From Bacteroidales bacterium UBA6445 (GTDB lineage: Bacteria; Bacteroidota; Bacteroidia; Bacteroidales; UBA932): 64,000 bases of DNA. This document shows, piece by piece, positions 39,610 through 47,895 of the stretch. The stretch covers positions 186,001 to 250,000 of the forward strand of contig DJOF01000008.1 in NCBI GenBank assembly GCA_002439585.1. Reading direction: 5' to 3'. Within the stretch, counting starts at the first letter, position 1, and every line of letters begins with the position of its first letter. The translations under genes were made by a program, and so were the position numbers. The notes beneath the pieces are model-generated. The model was not told the DNA's origin, did no database searches, and saw only the letters and a program-made list of their open reading frames with translations.

Positions 39610-41687
39610 TTTACGATTATTTCCTTGGATATGATGTCAACGGCACCATCTGTATACACGACAACTGCTGTAAGGATGCCGGACTTGTCGCACTTGTAAT
39701 AACCGTCATCAGAAGGCATGATCTTGTCCCCGTGCATGAACCATTCTACATTCTGGACCTTGTCAGCGTTGAACAGCCTCAAAGGCAGGCGGCTGCCTTT
39801 CGGGAAAATTCCGTCTTCATAGCGCTTTACAGAGTTGAGATAGATGAATGGATAGCCACCGCTGTATATTCTCTTGGTGACGAAATCTTTGCAAACCTCC
39901 TCTCCTTCCTTTCCGTAGCTGATCCGTACGAAGTATCTGGTATCTGGCTTCAACCCTTCAAGTGAGATGGCGTATTTGCCTGGTAAGTAGGGTCTTACTT
40001 TCTTCTGTGTATATGTCTTGCCATCTTCCTTGTACTTGAATATAGCTGAAGTCGTGTCCGCCTCAGCACTCCATTGCAGGATTGCGGAGTCCTGGAAGAC
40101 ATCGACGGATGTGATGTTAGCTTTAGGGGGAAGATTGCTTCCTACTTCGACGACATTGAAAGCTATGCTGTTGCCCACGAAGGCGATGTCCCGTATCGCA
40201 AGCTTTGACGTACTTCCGTCCCAGAATATGAATGCAGGATCAGTGTTAGGCGTAAATGATGTGATCTCTCCGTATGGGAAGAATATCTGGCTTACGTCTT
40301 CTGCGCCCGCGTATGCCTCTTCCATATAGGCACAAGGATGTTGAGGATTGCAGTTGACTTCATTTGCGGCCCATCTTTGGGATGCCGTTACGTTGCGTGC
40401 CAGAGAGGCCGAGTATCCTGCTGGGTTGTCGGATCTGTCAATATGGTAGATTGCAAGGCCGCGGCCTCCGATGAACATGTCCCAGTCGTTGTCAAGACGG
40501 CAAGATATTAGATAGTATTCTCCTTCCTTGGGGCCATTGTATCTGAAGTATCTTCCGCCTTCTCCGATTGGCTCAAGTCTGTACTGGCCTGGGGCAAGCT
40601 CTTCCATAGTGCCGATTCCGAGGTAATCTCTGTCCACAGCATCATAATAAGGCGGAGTCCGCCCATCGTTGTTGCGGCTGCCGTAATACATAAGAGAGGT
40701 CTCTTCCCACAGCATCTCCGTGCGTCCGCCACTGGCGGAAAGGTCTGTGTCATACATGTCCATAAGTCCGAGGGAATGGCTGTATTCGTGGCAGAATGCC
40801 CCGATCCCTGTAGGGTTGAATGTTCCGTCAGAGTGTAGGCTAAGTTCTGCGGACATGGCATACGAATCTATCTTCTTCCCATCTATATCTAGTTCTTCTT
40901 TGTGTAGGGAAAGTCTGTCGTAGTGAGCCCAGATGCAGTCGTCTCCACCTCCATCTGACTCATCTTTTCCGGCTAAGAAAAGGTATATGTTGTCTACATT
41001 CCCGTCTCCGTCTGCATCGAAGTGGGAGAAGTCTGTACCTGCCTCGTCAGTGGCCTTGCAGGCATCGATTATCGCCTTGTAGGCAAATGAATCATGACCT
41101 CCTTTGTTGGTTCCGTAATATGCCTGTTTGTGAGGCAGAGTAACAGGATTGACAACTGTGAAAGTAAATTCCCAATTGTCCGGGAACTGGTCTGAGAAAT
41201 ATCTGCTTATGCTATACTGCCCCCCATTCACGAGCCTCTCAAAAAATCCTTCCGGAGTAGTCAGTTTGACATCACTATAGTTTACAGGAATTATAAGGCA
41301 TGCTTTCCTGACTGTCTCGTCTGCCTTGTGTTCTGAGACAGACTGGGATTCATACAGAGCCATGCGTCTTAATCTTGCGTCCTCTGAGAGTCTCTCGTAA
41401 GGTATGGATACGATTGCTGGTGGGGAATCTATGCCGGCGATCTTTGTAGTCGGTGCAGCTGTCCCGTTAGGGGAGTAGCTGGCATATCTCCAATAACCAT
41501 CCTCTCCCTGAATAAGGGGATAGCCACTCATATCCGTCATGACGTGGGCAAATTCGTCACCTGTGAGCCTGGCCTGGATCCTCTTGCCGTCCGGCTGGTG
41601 CAGAACAATTGTGCCCCTCCAGGCTGGTATCCCGGATGCGTTAAGGGCAAGCATCGCTGCGACTATTGTCAGGTAAAGGCGTCTCAT
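39606..41687 (-). CDS. Secreted M6-family metallopeptidase
   Basis: About 693 residues from the ATG at 41687 (MRRLYLTIVAAML); the ATG at 41696 would lie inside the -7 box. The signal peptide ends near NASG. The N-terminal pro-part (about 25-110) precedes the catalytic domain with HEYSHSLGLMDMYD (near 300), the zinc motif HExxHxxGxxD of M6 (immune inhibitor A-like) peptidases. FDADGDGNVDNIYLF is a calcium-binding-like Asp loop. A fibronectin type III-like domain (about 510-595) and a C-terminal beta domain that may sort or anchor the protein follow. Peptidases of this type degrade host or dietary proteins. Confidence 0.85.
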   Translation of the reverse strand: MRRLYLTIVAAMLALNASGIPAWRGTIVLHQPDGKRIQARLTGDEFAHVMTDMSGYPLIQGEDGYWRYASYSPNGTAAPTTKIAGIDSPPAIVSIPYERLSEDARLRRMALYESQSVSEHKADETVRKACLIIPVNYSDVKLTTPEGFFERLVNGGQYSISRYFSDQFPDNWEFTFTVVNPVTLPHKQAYYGTNKGGHDSFAYKAIIDACKATDEAGTDFSHFDADGDGNVDNIYLFLAGKDESDGGGDDCIWAHYDRLSLHKEELDIDGKKIDSYAMSAELSLHSDGTFNPTGIGAFCHEYSHSLGLMDMYDTDLSASGGRTEMLWEETSLMYYGSRNNDGRTPPYYDAVDRDYLGIGTMEELAPGQYRLEPIGEGGRYFRYNGPKEGEYYLISCRLDNDWDMFIGGRGLAIYHIDRSDNPAGYSASLARNVTASQRWAANEVNCNPQHPCAYMEEAYAGAEDVSQIFFPYGEITSFTPNTDPAFIFWDGSTSKLAIRDIAFVGNSIAFNVVEVGSNLPPKANITSVDVFQDSAILQWSAEADTTSAIFKYKEDGKTYTQKKVRPYLPGKYAISLEGLKPDTRYFVRISYGKEGEEVCKDFVTKRIYSGGYPFIYLNSVKRYEDGIFPKGSRLPLRLFNADKVQNVEWFMHGDKIMPSDDGYYKCDKSGILTAVVVYTDGAVDIISKEIIVK

Positions 41688-41693
41688 TAACTC

Positions 41694-41701
41694 CAAATAT
41701 A
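41694..41701 (-). promoter_or_regulatory. Candidate -7 box of the M6 peptidase gene
   Basis: The minus strand reads TATATTTG, 6 nt before the ATG at 41687. No -33 is clear. It supports the shorter start and would give a nearly leaderless mRNA. Confidence 0.4.
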
Positions 41702-41951
41702 ATAAAAAGAGAGAGCAATCACTCGAACTTCTTCAAGAATATTGCCTGGGCCAGGGTTGGCATCTTCAGAGACGGTGCGAAGCAAATGTTGCACCTTCCT
41801 GGATACAGGTACAGCGATAAGCGAGAAAGACCAGAGGCCGGAAAGTCTCACGACTACCCGACCTCTAAGCGTGTACTAAAACCTAAACCTATAATATAGA
41901 TGCAATCACTTGACGGAATGTTGCAGGAAAAATGATATTTTTCTAATAATG

Positions 41952-42046
41952 CTGTTTGAATTTATTTCATTATGAAATAAAGTGGAATTTTCAATGTTGT
42001 TTCTATGACCTTTTGAAAAGGATAGTCGAGCTCTCTGACTGAAAAA
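41952..42046 (+). repeat. Dispersed promoter-linked repeat, copy E2
   Basis: CTGTTTGAATTTATTTCATT, then TGTTGTTTCTATGACC, TTTTGAAAAGGATAG and CTCTCTGACTGAAAAAG. Matches the first half of E1 block for block. It lies upstream of the tandem esterase gene in the same orientation as E1 to its gene. Confidence 0.6.
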
Positions 42047-42172
42047 GCATGGCAAAGAAGTGTCAATTTGGTATTGTGGATTTTGGCGAAATGTGCCATC
42101 TTTACCATTCGGCACTTGAAAATCGATAGCCGTTCCTTGAAAATCGAGATAAATATTATAAAACCACTTGTT

Positions 42173-43918
42173 ATGAGACATAAATATTATATAGCTTCGG
42201 CTGTAGCCGCTGCTTTAATCCTCTTCTCTTCCCTTGCGCTTGCGAGAGAAAGGATAGCTGTGTGGCCGAAGGGGAAAATGCCTGACAGTCAGGAACATCA
42301 GATTGCCGCAATGACAAACGAAGCATCAGAAAAAGGATTCAATCCCAATAAACATAGAACGGCCTACATCGAGTGGTACGAAGCTCCGAAGGCTGACGTG
42401 CGCAACGGAACTTGCATGATCCTAATTTCTGGAGGAAGTTACAACAACTGCTGTGATGTGGATCTCGTGGCCAGGTGGGCAGAAAAGCTAACAGAACTCG
42501 GATGCCAGTGCGTGAATTTTGTCTATCGCACCCCTCGTCCGGAAGGTCTCCCTATATGGCAGACCGCATGGGAAGACGGGCAAAGGGCAGTACGCCTGGT
42601 ACGTCTGGATGCGGAAAAGCGAGGCTTCGATCCGGAAAAGATAGGAACTATCTCTATGTCGGCCGGTTCGCACCTCGCGCTCTTGCTTGGAACATCGTCA
42701 CAGACAAGGGCTTACAAACCCGTAGACAAGCTGGATAGCATTCCATGCCACATTAACTGGGCAATAGTGAATGCTCCAGCCTACGCAACCACGGATGGCG
42801 AAAAAGGTACACCGGCCACAAGGGAAGGCTATGGAACGGATGTGAAACTCAGTTCCGTGTTCAAATTTGACGAAAAGACCTGCCCGATGAGTCTGCACCA
42901 TGGAGGGCTTGACCCTTATTCCCCGACTGCTTCGACTTTGGTCTATAGACAACTTCGCCGCATGCACATACCGGCGGAGCTTCATCTTTATGCGGACAAG
43001 GGGCACGGCGCGTTTGGTTTTGAGCGAGCCGTTGAGTTCATGAGACAGATGGGATTCATGGGGCCAGTGCCTGCAGAGGTCCCGATTATGGAGGTCTATT
43101 CTTCAGACAAGGACAGAGCGGAAGTTATACGTGAAGATGTCTGGCCGGAAGGAATGATGCCGGACGAGCAGGCGCAGCAGTGTAAGCCTTATATAGAGTG
43201 GCATATCCCGACGAAGCTCACGACTACCGCGATTCAGATTATCTATTCAGGTGGGTCATACATGGGCAATGACCCCGACGGTTTTGAGGTGACTCCTGCA
43301 CGGCGCTATCTCAATGGCAAGGGCATGACAGTGGTGACTCTCAAGTACCGTACTCCCCGTCCAGAAGGGCTCTCAAAGCACACAACCGCATGGGAGGACC
43401 TGCAACGCACAATAAGAATTGTCCGCAGCGAGGCGGCTTCAAGAGGGCTTGACCCTAACAGAATTGGAATCATGGGAAGTTCGGCAGGCGGGCATCTCAC
43501 GCTTATGGGCGTGACATCGTCCCTCCACAATTCATATCTTCCGATGGACGATATAGATAGGCTCTCATGTAGCGTGCAATGGGGGATCGGAATCTATCCA
43601 GCTTATGCCCTCACGGACGGCATTGATCAAAATAACACCGGAGGTGGAAACGATGACAGTGCAGTGCTAGTCCCAGAATTCAGCTTTGACCTAAAGACGG
43701 TTCCGATGCTTTTCATACATGGCGATGCTGACGGATGGGCAGCGATGAATTCAGTAAAGTGCTGGGAGAAAATGAGGGCGATGGGCATTCAGTCTGAACT
43801 TCACACCCTTGCCCTTCGCAACCACTGCTTCCAGATGGCCTGCTCTCCAGGCACGGGAAGCTACACTCATCTTGATCGCATCTGGGAATTCCTCACAGTC
43901 AAGGGGTACAACTATTGA
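42173..43918 (+). CDS. Secreted tandem-domain alpha/beta hydrolase (two esterase domains)
   Basis: 581 residues from the ATG at 42173 (MRHKYYIASAV), signal peptide ending near ALA-RE. The upstream frame to 42068 is intergenic. Two similar hydrolase domains, about 25-300 and 318-581, start with RIAVWPKGKMPD and REDVWPEGMMPD and share YRTPRPEGL and AWEDxQR. Nucleophiles: Ser163 in SMSAG (first domain, lacking the leading Gly) and Ser437 in GSSAG. Acid and base candidates: Asp247 and His278, then Asp520 and His551. The fold resembles BD-FAE/acetyl-xylan esterases that act on polysaccharide esters. Both triads look complete. Confidence 0.87.
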   Translation: MRHKYYIASAVAAALILFSSLALARERIAVWPKGKMPDSQEHQIAAMTNEASEKGFNPNKHRTAYIEWYEAPKADVRNGTCMILISGGSYNNCCDVDLVARWAEKLTELGCQCVNFVYRTPRPEGLPIWQTAWEDGQRAVRLVRLDAEKRGFDPEKIGTISMSAGSHLALLLGTSSQTRAYKPVDKLDSIPCHINWAIVNAPAYATTDGEKGTPATREGYGTDVKLSSVFKFDEKTCPMSLHHGGLDPYSPTASTLVYRQLRRMHIPAELHLYADKGHGAFGFERAVEFMRQMGFMGPVPAEVPIMEVYSSDKDRAEVIREDVWPEGMMPDEQAQQCKPYIEWHIPTKLTTTAIQIIYSGGSYMGNDPDGFEVTPARRYLNGKGMTVVTLKYRTPRPEGLSKHTTAWEDLQRTIRIVRSEAASRGLDPNRIGIMGSSAGGHLTLMGVTSSLHNSYLPMDDIDRLSCSVQWGIGIYPAYALTDGIDQNNTGGGNDDSAVLVPEFSFDLKTVPMLFIHGDADGWAAMNSVKCWEKMRAMGIQSELHTLALRNHCFQMACSPGTGSYTHLDRIWEFLTVKGYNY

Positions 43919-43953
43919 AGTTGCAGTCGCTAGTCAGCGTGGATTAGAAATGT

Positions 43954-43987
43954 CTAAGGAGGGAGAACAATTGTTCTCCCTCCTTAG
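43954..43987. terminator. Perfect 34-nt palindrome between convergent genes
   Basis: CTAAGGAGGGAGAACAA and its exact reverse complement meet without a spacer (centre at 43970/43971). It lies between the ends of the esterase (+) and the histone H1-like gene (-), so it could act in both directions. No T-tract is present. Confidence 0.6.
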
Positions 43988-44010
43988 TAACTGTTCAGTA
44001 TGGGGATGTA

Positions 44011-44184
44011 TTATTTGCTGGCCTCTACAGAAAGTTTTCTAAATTCCTTGAAGTCTTTCATAAGAGCAAGAGCTGCCTTGCGTGCACGGGCACCTGCTGC
44101 CTTGTTGCCTTTCTCTACTTGAAGAGCGGCATTAGCGGCGAATTCTTCATACTCAGCCTTGATCTTCTCGACGAGTTCTTTCAT
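44011..44184 (-). CDS. Histone H1-like (Hc1-type) DNA-binding protein
   Basis: Only 57 residues. It begins MKELVEKIKAEYEEFAAN and continues with VEKGNKAAGARARKAALAL and KDFKEFRKLSVEASK. The KAAGARARKA core and the surrounding Lys/Ala-rich helices match the small histone H1/Hc1-like proteins of Bacteroides, which bind DNA. I worked out the coordinates directly: ATG at 44184-44182, TAA at 44013-44011, 58 codons. It has a near-perfect promoter at 44230-44261 and a palindrome beyond its stop. Confidence 0.85.
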   Translation of the reverse strand: MKELVEKIKAEYEEFAANAALQVEKGNKAAGARARKAALALMKDFKEFRKLSVEASK

Positions 44185-44229
44185 GATTTGTGTGATTTAT
44201 TAGTTAAACATTGAGTTTCCAACTTTTCC

Positions 44230-44261
44230 GAAATATAGGCATTTGTGACTGAATATGCAAA
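44230..44261 (-). promoter_or_regulatory. Promoter of the histone H1-like gene
   Basis: TTTG (44261-44258), 20 nt, TATATTTC (44237-44230) on the minus strand; one mismatch at the end of the -7. Leader about 40 nt, AT-rich. Confidence 0.6.
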
Positions 44262-44284
44262 TACCAAACACAAGAAACTTTGTT

Positions 44285-44869
44285 TTACAGATTATTAGAG
44301 GATTTGGGGACAGTATTGAAAGTGTTCATAGCTCGGTCTATCCCCACTGTTGCAAACATCTTCACACCCTCGATGACCTTGTCGCATATCGCAGGCATCT
44401 TCTCTTTCTCCGCATCTGACATATGCCCTATGACGAAGTCAACCTGGCCTCCCTTCTTGAAGTCGTTTCCTATGCCGATCCTGATCCGAGGATACTCGGT
44501 CGTCCCGAGTAGCTCCTGGATATTTTTCAGTCCATTATGCCCTCCGTCACTACCTTTGCGTCTCATTCTCAGTGTACCGAAAGGTAGGTTAAGATCATCG
44601 CAGATCACAATAAGGTTCTCCGGCGATAGTTTCAGCTTTGTAAGCCAATATCTTACAGCGTTACCGCTCAAGTTCATATAGGTAGATGGTTTCAGCAGGG
44701 TCATCTGCCTTCCCTTGAAGGATATCTCGGCTGTATCTCCATATCTGCCGGTAGAGAAAACAATATTGGATGCCTTAGCCCAGGCATCCAATACCATAAA
44801 TCCTACATTGTGTCTGGTGTCTTGATATTCCGAGCCAATGTTGCCCAATCCGACTACCAGATAGTTCAT
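44285..44869 (-). CDS. pth: Peptidyl-tRNA hydrolase
   Basis: Recycles tRNA from peptidyl-tRNA. About 194 residues from the ATG at 44869 (MNYLVVGLGNIGSEYQDTRHNVGF); the upstream frame overlaps rplY and is not Pth-like. Asn9/His19 equivalents are in GLGNIG and TRHNVGF. LLKPSTYMNLSG near 64 contains the substrate-binding Asn, and VICDDLNLPFGTLRMRRKGSDGGHNGLKNI (short form GSDGGHNGLKNI) is the second signature, with Asp93-like residue. It starts 7 nt after rplY, a pairing common in bacteria. Confidence 0.95.
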   Translation of the reverse strand: MNYLVVGLGNIGSEYQDTRHNVGFMVLDAWAKASNIVFSTGRYGDTAEISFKGRQMTLLKPSTYMNLSGNAVRYWLTKLKLSPENLIVICDDLNLPFGTLRMRRKGSDGGHNGLKNIQELLGTTEYPRIRIGIGNDFKKGGQVDFVIGHMSDAEKEKMPAICDKVIEGVKMFATVGIDRAMNTFNTVPKSSNNL

Positions 44870-44876
44870 AATGAGA

Positions 44877-45551
44877 TTACTTTGTCTCTGCTGCGGGTGC
44901 CGCAGGAGCTGCAGCAGCGTCTGCAGGAGCTGCCTCATGGTGCAACTCAGGATGCTCAGCCTCCTCAAGTGCCTCCTCATATGCTATGTGGGCTGCAATC
45001 TGACGTGAAGACCTTACAACGCAGATGATAGTATCCTTAGGAGAGAGGATGGTGACGTTGTCATATTTGAGGTCACCTGCAACAATCCTCTTGCCGATTT
45101 GGAGTTTGTTGATGTTGACAACAAGCTCATCGGGAAGATCCTTCATAAGGGCGCTGACGCGGAGTTTGCGTACAAGCTTGAAGAATTTACCACCGGCCTG
45201 AACACCGATAGCATGTCCTGTTATTGTGATAGGAACGTTGATTGCGATAGGCTTGCTCTCGTTGACAGCGAGGAAATCCACGTGCAGGCAGTTGTCCTTT
45301 ACAGGGTGGAACTGGAGCTCATGAATAACGGCCTGATATTTCTTGCCGTTGTCAAGCTCGAGGTCAACAATGTGAGAATAAGGTGTCTCGATAAGACCTT
45401 TGAGATCCTTGGCAGTTACTGTGAAGATGACGTTATCTACACCAGCACCGTAGAGGTTGCAGGGGATAAATCCCTCTTTGCGGAGAGCCTTGATAGCGGA
45501 TTTGCTGCATCCGGCCTCGCGAACCTGTCCTTTAAGTTCAAAATGCTTCAT
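44877..45551 (-). CDS. rplY: Ribosomal protein bL25 (Ctc form)
   Basis: 224 residues. The N-terminal 5S rRNA-binding L25 domain (about 1-90) has KSAIKALRKEGFIPCNLYG (short form LRKEGFIPCNLYG) and FHPVKDNCLHVDFLAV. The C-terminal TL5/Ctc domain (about 95-190) has VPITITGHAIGVQAGGKF and DLPDELVVNINKLQIG. It ends in a charged helix and an Ala/Pro-rich tail (APADAAAAPAAPAAETK). Its leader carries a stable hairpin; a consensus promoter is at 45677-45708. Co-transcribed with pth. Confidence 0.95.
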   Translation of the reverse strand: MKHFELKGQVREAGCSKSAIKALRKEGFIPCNLYGAGVDNVIFTVTAKDLKGLIETPYSHIVDLELDNGKKYQAVIHELQFHPVKDNCLHVDFLAVNESKPIAINVPITITGHAIGVQAGGKFFKLVRKLRVSALMKDLPDELVVNINKLQIGKRIVAGDLKYDNVTILSPKDTIICVVRSSRQIAAHIAYEEALEEAEHPELHHEAAPADAAAAPAAPAAETK

Positions 45552-45610
45552 CTTGCAAAATGATTAAAATGTGTTACTCAGTCCGACACCGCGCCGGACC
45601 CCATTGCACC

Positions 45611-45627
45611 AAAAGCCGATGGCTTTT
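45611..45627 (-). promoter_or_regulatory. Hairpin in the rplY leader
   Basis: AAAAGCC-ATC-GGCTTTT on the minus strand, a 7-bp stem with a T-rich 3' side, about 60 nt before the rplY ATG. It could be an attenuator-like or autoregulatory structure. A second possible stem, GTCCG and CGGAC, follows. Confidence 0.45.
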
Positions 45628-45676
45628 ATGGAGATGCTGCTCTCTTACTAAGGCAGAACTTCTCCTAATGCGGGCG

Positions 45677-45708
45677 CAAAGTTATGCCTAATTTCGGGAA
45701 ATTCCAAA
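45677..45708 (-). promoter_or_regulatory. rplY-pth promoter
   Basis: TTTG (45708-45705), 20 nt, TAACTTTG (45684-45677) on the minus strand, an exact consensus match just after the ettA stop. Leader about 120 nt. Confidence 0.65.
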
Positions 45709-45717
45709 AATAGTGGC

Positions 45718-47394
45718 TTATTCCATTAGTTTCTTGTATTTGAAGCGTTTCGGTTCTTCGTCACCGAGACGGCGTTTCTTGTTCTCCTCGTATTCCGAGT
45801 AGGTCCCCTCGAAGAAATATACAGAGGAATCTCCCTCGAATGCAAGAATATGTGTGGCGATCCTGTCCAGAAACCAGCGATCGTGCGATACTACAACAGC
45901 ACAGCCGGCGAAATTCTCCAGACCCTCTTCAAGAGCTCGTATCGTATTTACATCTACGTCGTTGGTAGGTTCGTCGAGAAGCAGCACATTGCCCTCGTCC
46001 TTAAGCGTCAGGGCAAGGTGCAGGCGGTTACGCTCTCCTCCGGAAAGGACTCCGCATTTCTTCTCCTGGTCTGCACCTGTGAAATTGAACCTTGATACAT
46101 AGGCCCTTGCATTGACATCCCGTTTACCGAGCCTGATCCAGTCAGAGCCTCCTGCAATTGTCTCAAATACGGTCTTGTCCGGATCTATACTCTTGTGCTG
46201 CTGATCCACATAGGCGAGTTTCACAGTCTCTCCGATGCTTATCTCTCCGCTGTCGGGTTTCTCAAGCCCCATGATAAGGCGGAACAGAGTAGTCTTACCA
46301 GCTCCATTCGGGCCGATGACACCCACAATCCCAGCAGGAGGAAGCACAAAAGAAAGATGCTCGAACAGCAGCTTGTCTCCGTAGGCCTTGGACACATCCT
46401 TGAATTCGATCACTTTGTTGCCAAGCTTCGGCCCATCGGGAATATAGATCTCAAGGCTGGCCTCCTTCTCCTTGCTGTCCTGGCTTGCAAGCTTCTCATA
46501 AGCTCCGATCCTGGCCTTGGATTTTGCCTGTCTGGCCTTGGGAGCCATCCTTACCCATTCGAGCTCTCTTTCGAGGGTCTTTCTGCGCTTGCTTTCCTGT
46601 TTCTCCTCCATCTCAAGCCTTTTGGTCTTCTGCTCAAGCCAAGAGGAATAGTTGCCCTTCCAAGGGATTCCTTCGCCTCTGTCGAGCTCAAGAATCCATC
46701 CAGCAACGTCATCGAGGAAATACCTGTCATGTGTTACGGCGATCACAGTACCTTTGTATTGCTGTAGATGGGCTTCGAGCCATTGTATACTCTCCGTATC
46801 AAGGTGGTTGGTAGGCTCATCGAGAAGCAGTACGTCAGGCTGACGCAGAAGCAGGCGGCATAGGGCTACCCTTCTTCTCTCACCTCCGCTCAATGTGGAG
46901 ATCTTCGCGTCGGAAGGAGGACATTGCAGAGCATCCATGGCCCTCTCAAGCTTGGAATCTATCTCCCATCCTCCGCAGTGCTCTATCTTCTCAGTCAGTT
47001 CTCCCTGTCTCTCGATGAGGGCGTTCATGGCATCCTCATCCATAGGCTCGCAAAATTTGAGATTGACTTCCTCGTATTCCTTGAGTATGGCCATTATCTC
47101 GCTTACTCCTTCCTGTACTACTTCGAGCACTGTCTTGTCTGGGTCCATCTGAGGCTCCTGCTCCAGGTAGCCTACACTGTAGCCGGGAGCCCATACTACC
47201 TCTCCCTGATAGCTTGGCTCCACTCCCGCAATGATCTTCATGAGAGTGGACTTACCGCTTCCGTTGAGTCCGATGATGCCTATTTTTGCCCCGTAGAAAA
47301 ACGAAAGACAGATATCCTTGAGTATGACTTTGTTGCTGTTGGGTAGGACTTTTCCAACCCTGTTCATGGAGAAAATAATCTTTTCGTCAGCCAT
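45718..47394 (-). CDS. ettA: ABC-F translation factor EttA
   Basis: 558 residues, soluble twin-ATPase ABC-F protein with no membrane domain. First nucleotide-binding domain: GLNGSGKST (Walker A, about 42-50), LSGGERRRVALCRLL (signature), LLLDEPTNHLDTES (Walker B). Second: GPNGAGKTTL, LSGGERNRLHLAL and LLLDEPTNDVD. Between them lies the linker with an arm insertion (about 240-300; RKTLERELEWVRMAPKARQAKSKARI, short form WVRMAPKARQAKSKAR), typical of EttA, which binds the ribosomal E site and gates entry into elongation by ATP/ADP ratio. Own promoter. Confidence 0.95.
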   Translation of the reverse strand: MADEKIIFSMNRVGKVLPNSNKVILKDICLSFFYGAKIGIIGLNGSGKSTLMKIIAGVEPSYQGEVVWAPGYSVGYLEQEPQMDPDKTVLEVVQEGVSEIMAILKEYEEVNLKFCEPMDEDAMNALIERQGELTEKIEHCGGWEIDSKLERAMDALQCPPSDAKISTLSGGERRRVALCRLLLRQPDVLLLDEPTNHLDTESIQWLEAHLQQYKGTVIAVTHDRYFLDDVAGWILELDRGEGIPWKGNYSSWLEQKTKRLEMEEKQESKRRKTLERELEWVRMAPKARQAKSKARIGAYEKLASQDSKEKEASLEIYIPDGPKLGNKVIEFKDVSKAYGDKLLFEHLSFVLPPAGIVGVIGPNGAGKTTLFRLIMGLEKPDSGEISIGETVKLAYVDQQHKSIDPDKTVFETIAGGSDWIRLGKRDVNARAYVSRFNFTGADQEKKCGVLSGGERNRLHLALTLKDEGNVLLLDEPTNDVDVNTIRALEEGLENFAGCAVVVSHDRWFLDRIATHILAFEGDSSVYFFEGTYSEYEENKKRRLGDEEPKRFKYKKLME

Positions 47395-47464
47395 TGTTGT
47401 ATGTATTGTCGCGTCCGGGGAAGCCCCGTGGCGGGTAAGTAAAAGAGGCCGAAAAAGCCGCCTG

Positions 47465-47496
47465 CAAAGATACTAACCCTTCAGGGATTGTACAAC
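47465..47496 (-). promoter_or_regulatory. Candidate ettA promoter
   Basis: GTTG (47496-47493), 20 nt, TATCTTTG (47472-47465) on the minus strand. Perfect -7, one mismatch in the -33. The leader of about 65 nt contains GC-rich stems (for example CGGGGCTTCCCCG). Confidence 0.5.
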
Positions 47497-47699
47497 AATG
47501 CCAAGCTCATGATATACGGAAAGGGAAGCGCAACATCTCTTTTGCGTCGTCCTTAGGTAGTAATTCAAACTGGTTCTACTCCATTCTATGACTATCCAGA
47601 GATTCTCTGTCTTGTCCCTGCCTATTGAGCAGACAAGGTTTTTCGTCTCAGCTCTCGGCATAGGTTCTCAATCAGTATCAATGACTTTGCCAGAGAACA

Positions 47700-47800
47700 C
47701 GGTTGTCAGGGCAAATATAGCGGTTTGCAGCAGGTAGAGCCTGGTCTATCTCTTTGTCGGATTGCCGGTTGTCAGGGCAAATGTAGCGGTTTGCAGCAGG
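47700..47800 (-). repeat. 35-nt direct repeat carrying -7-like boxes
   Basis: Copies at 47700-47734 and 47766-47800 begin CGGTTGTCAGGGCAAAT and end GCGGTTTGCAGCAGG, with one difference. On the minus strand each contains TAnnTTTG (TATATTTG and TACATTTG). Period 66 nt. Confidence 0.85.
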
Positions 47801-47895
47801 AAAGCAGCCGCTATAGATGCGCATAATAGATGCGCATAGTCTTATGTCAATATATCAGTTAAGCTGTAAATAAGTGGATATATTAGGAAGGGGGA

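Larger units (their letters stand above)
41688..42172. other. 485-nt divergent intergenic region
   Basis: Between the M6 peptidase and the tandem esterase. It contains the -7 box above and repeat copy E2. The stretch 41740-41900 holds no gene, tRNA or repeat that I can support. Confidence 0.6.
47395..47895. other. 501-nt intergenic region ettA/pncA
   Basis: No gene that I trust. It holds the ettA promoter, a 35-nt direct repeat (47700-47800) and a short direct repeat ATAGATGCGCAT near 47812-47836. An open frame at 47473-47661 overlaps the ettA promoter and has no recognisable family. Confidence 0.65.

Noticed and set aside
41740..41900. tRNA or small RNA gene in the gap before the tandem esterase
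   Set aside because: No cloverleaf or T-loop consensus was visible and no promoter or terminator frames the stretch.
47473..47661. 62-codon minus-strand frame before ettA
   Set aside because: It overlaps the ettA promoter and has no recognisable family. Kept only as a possibility in the findings on the direct repeat.
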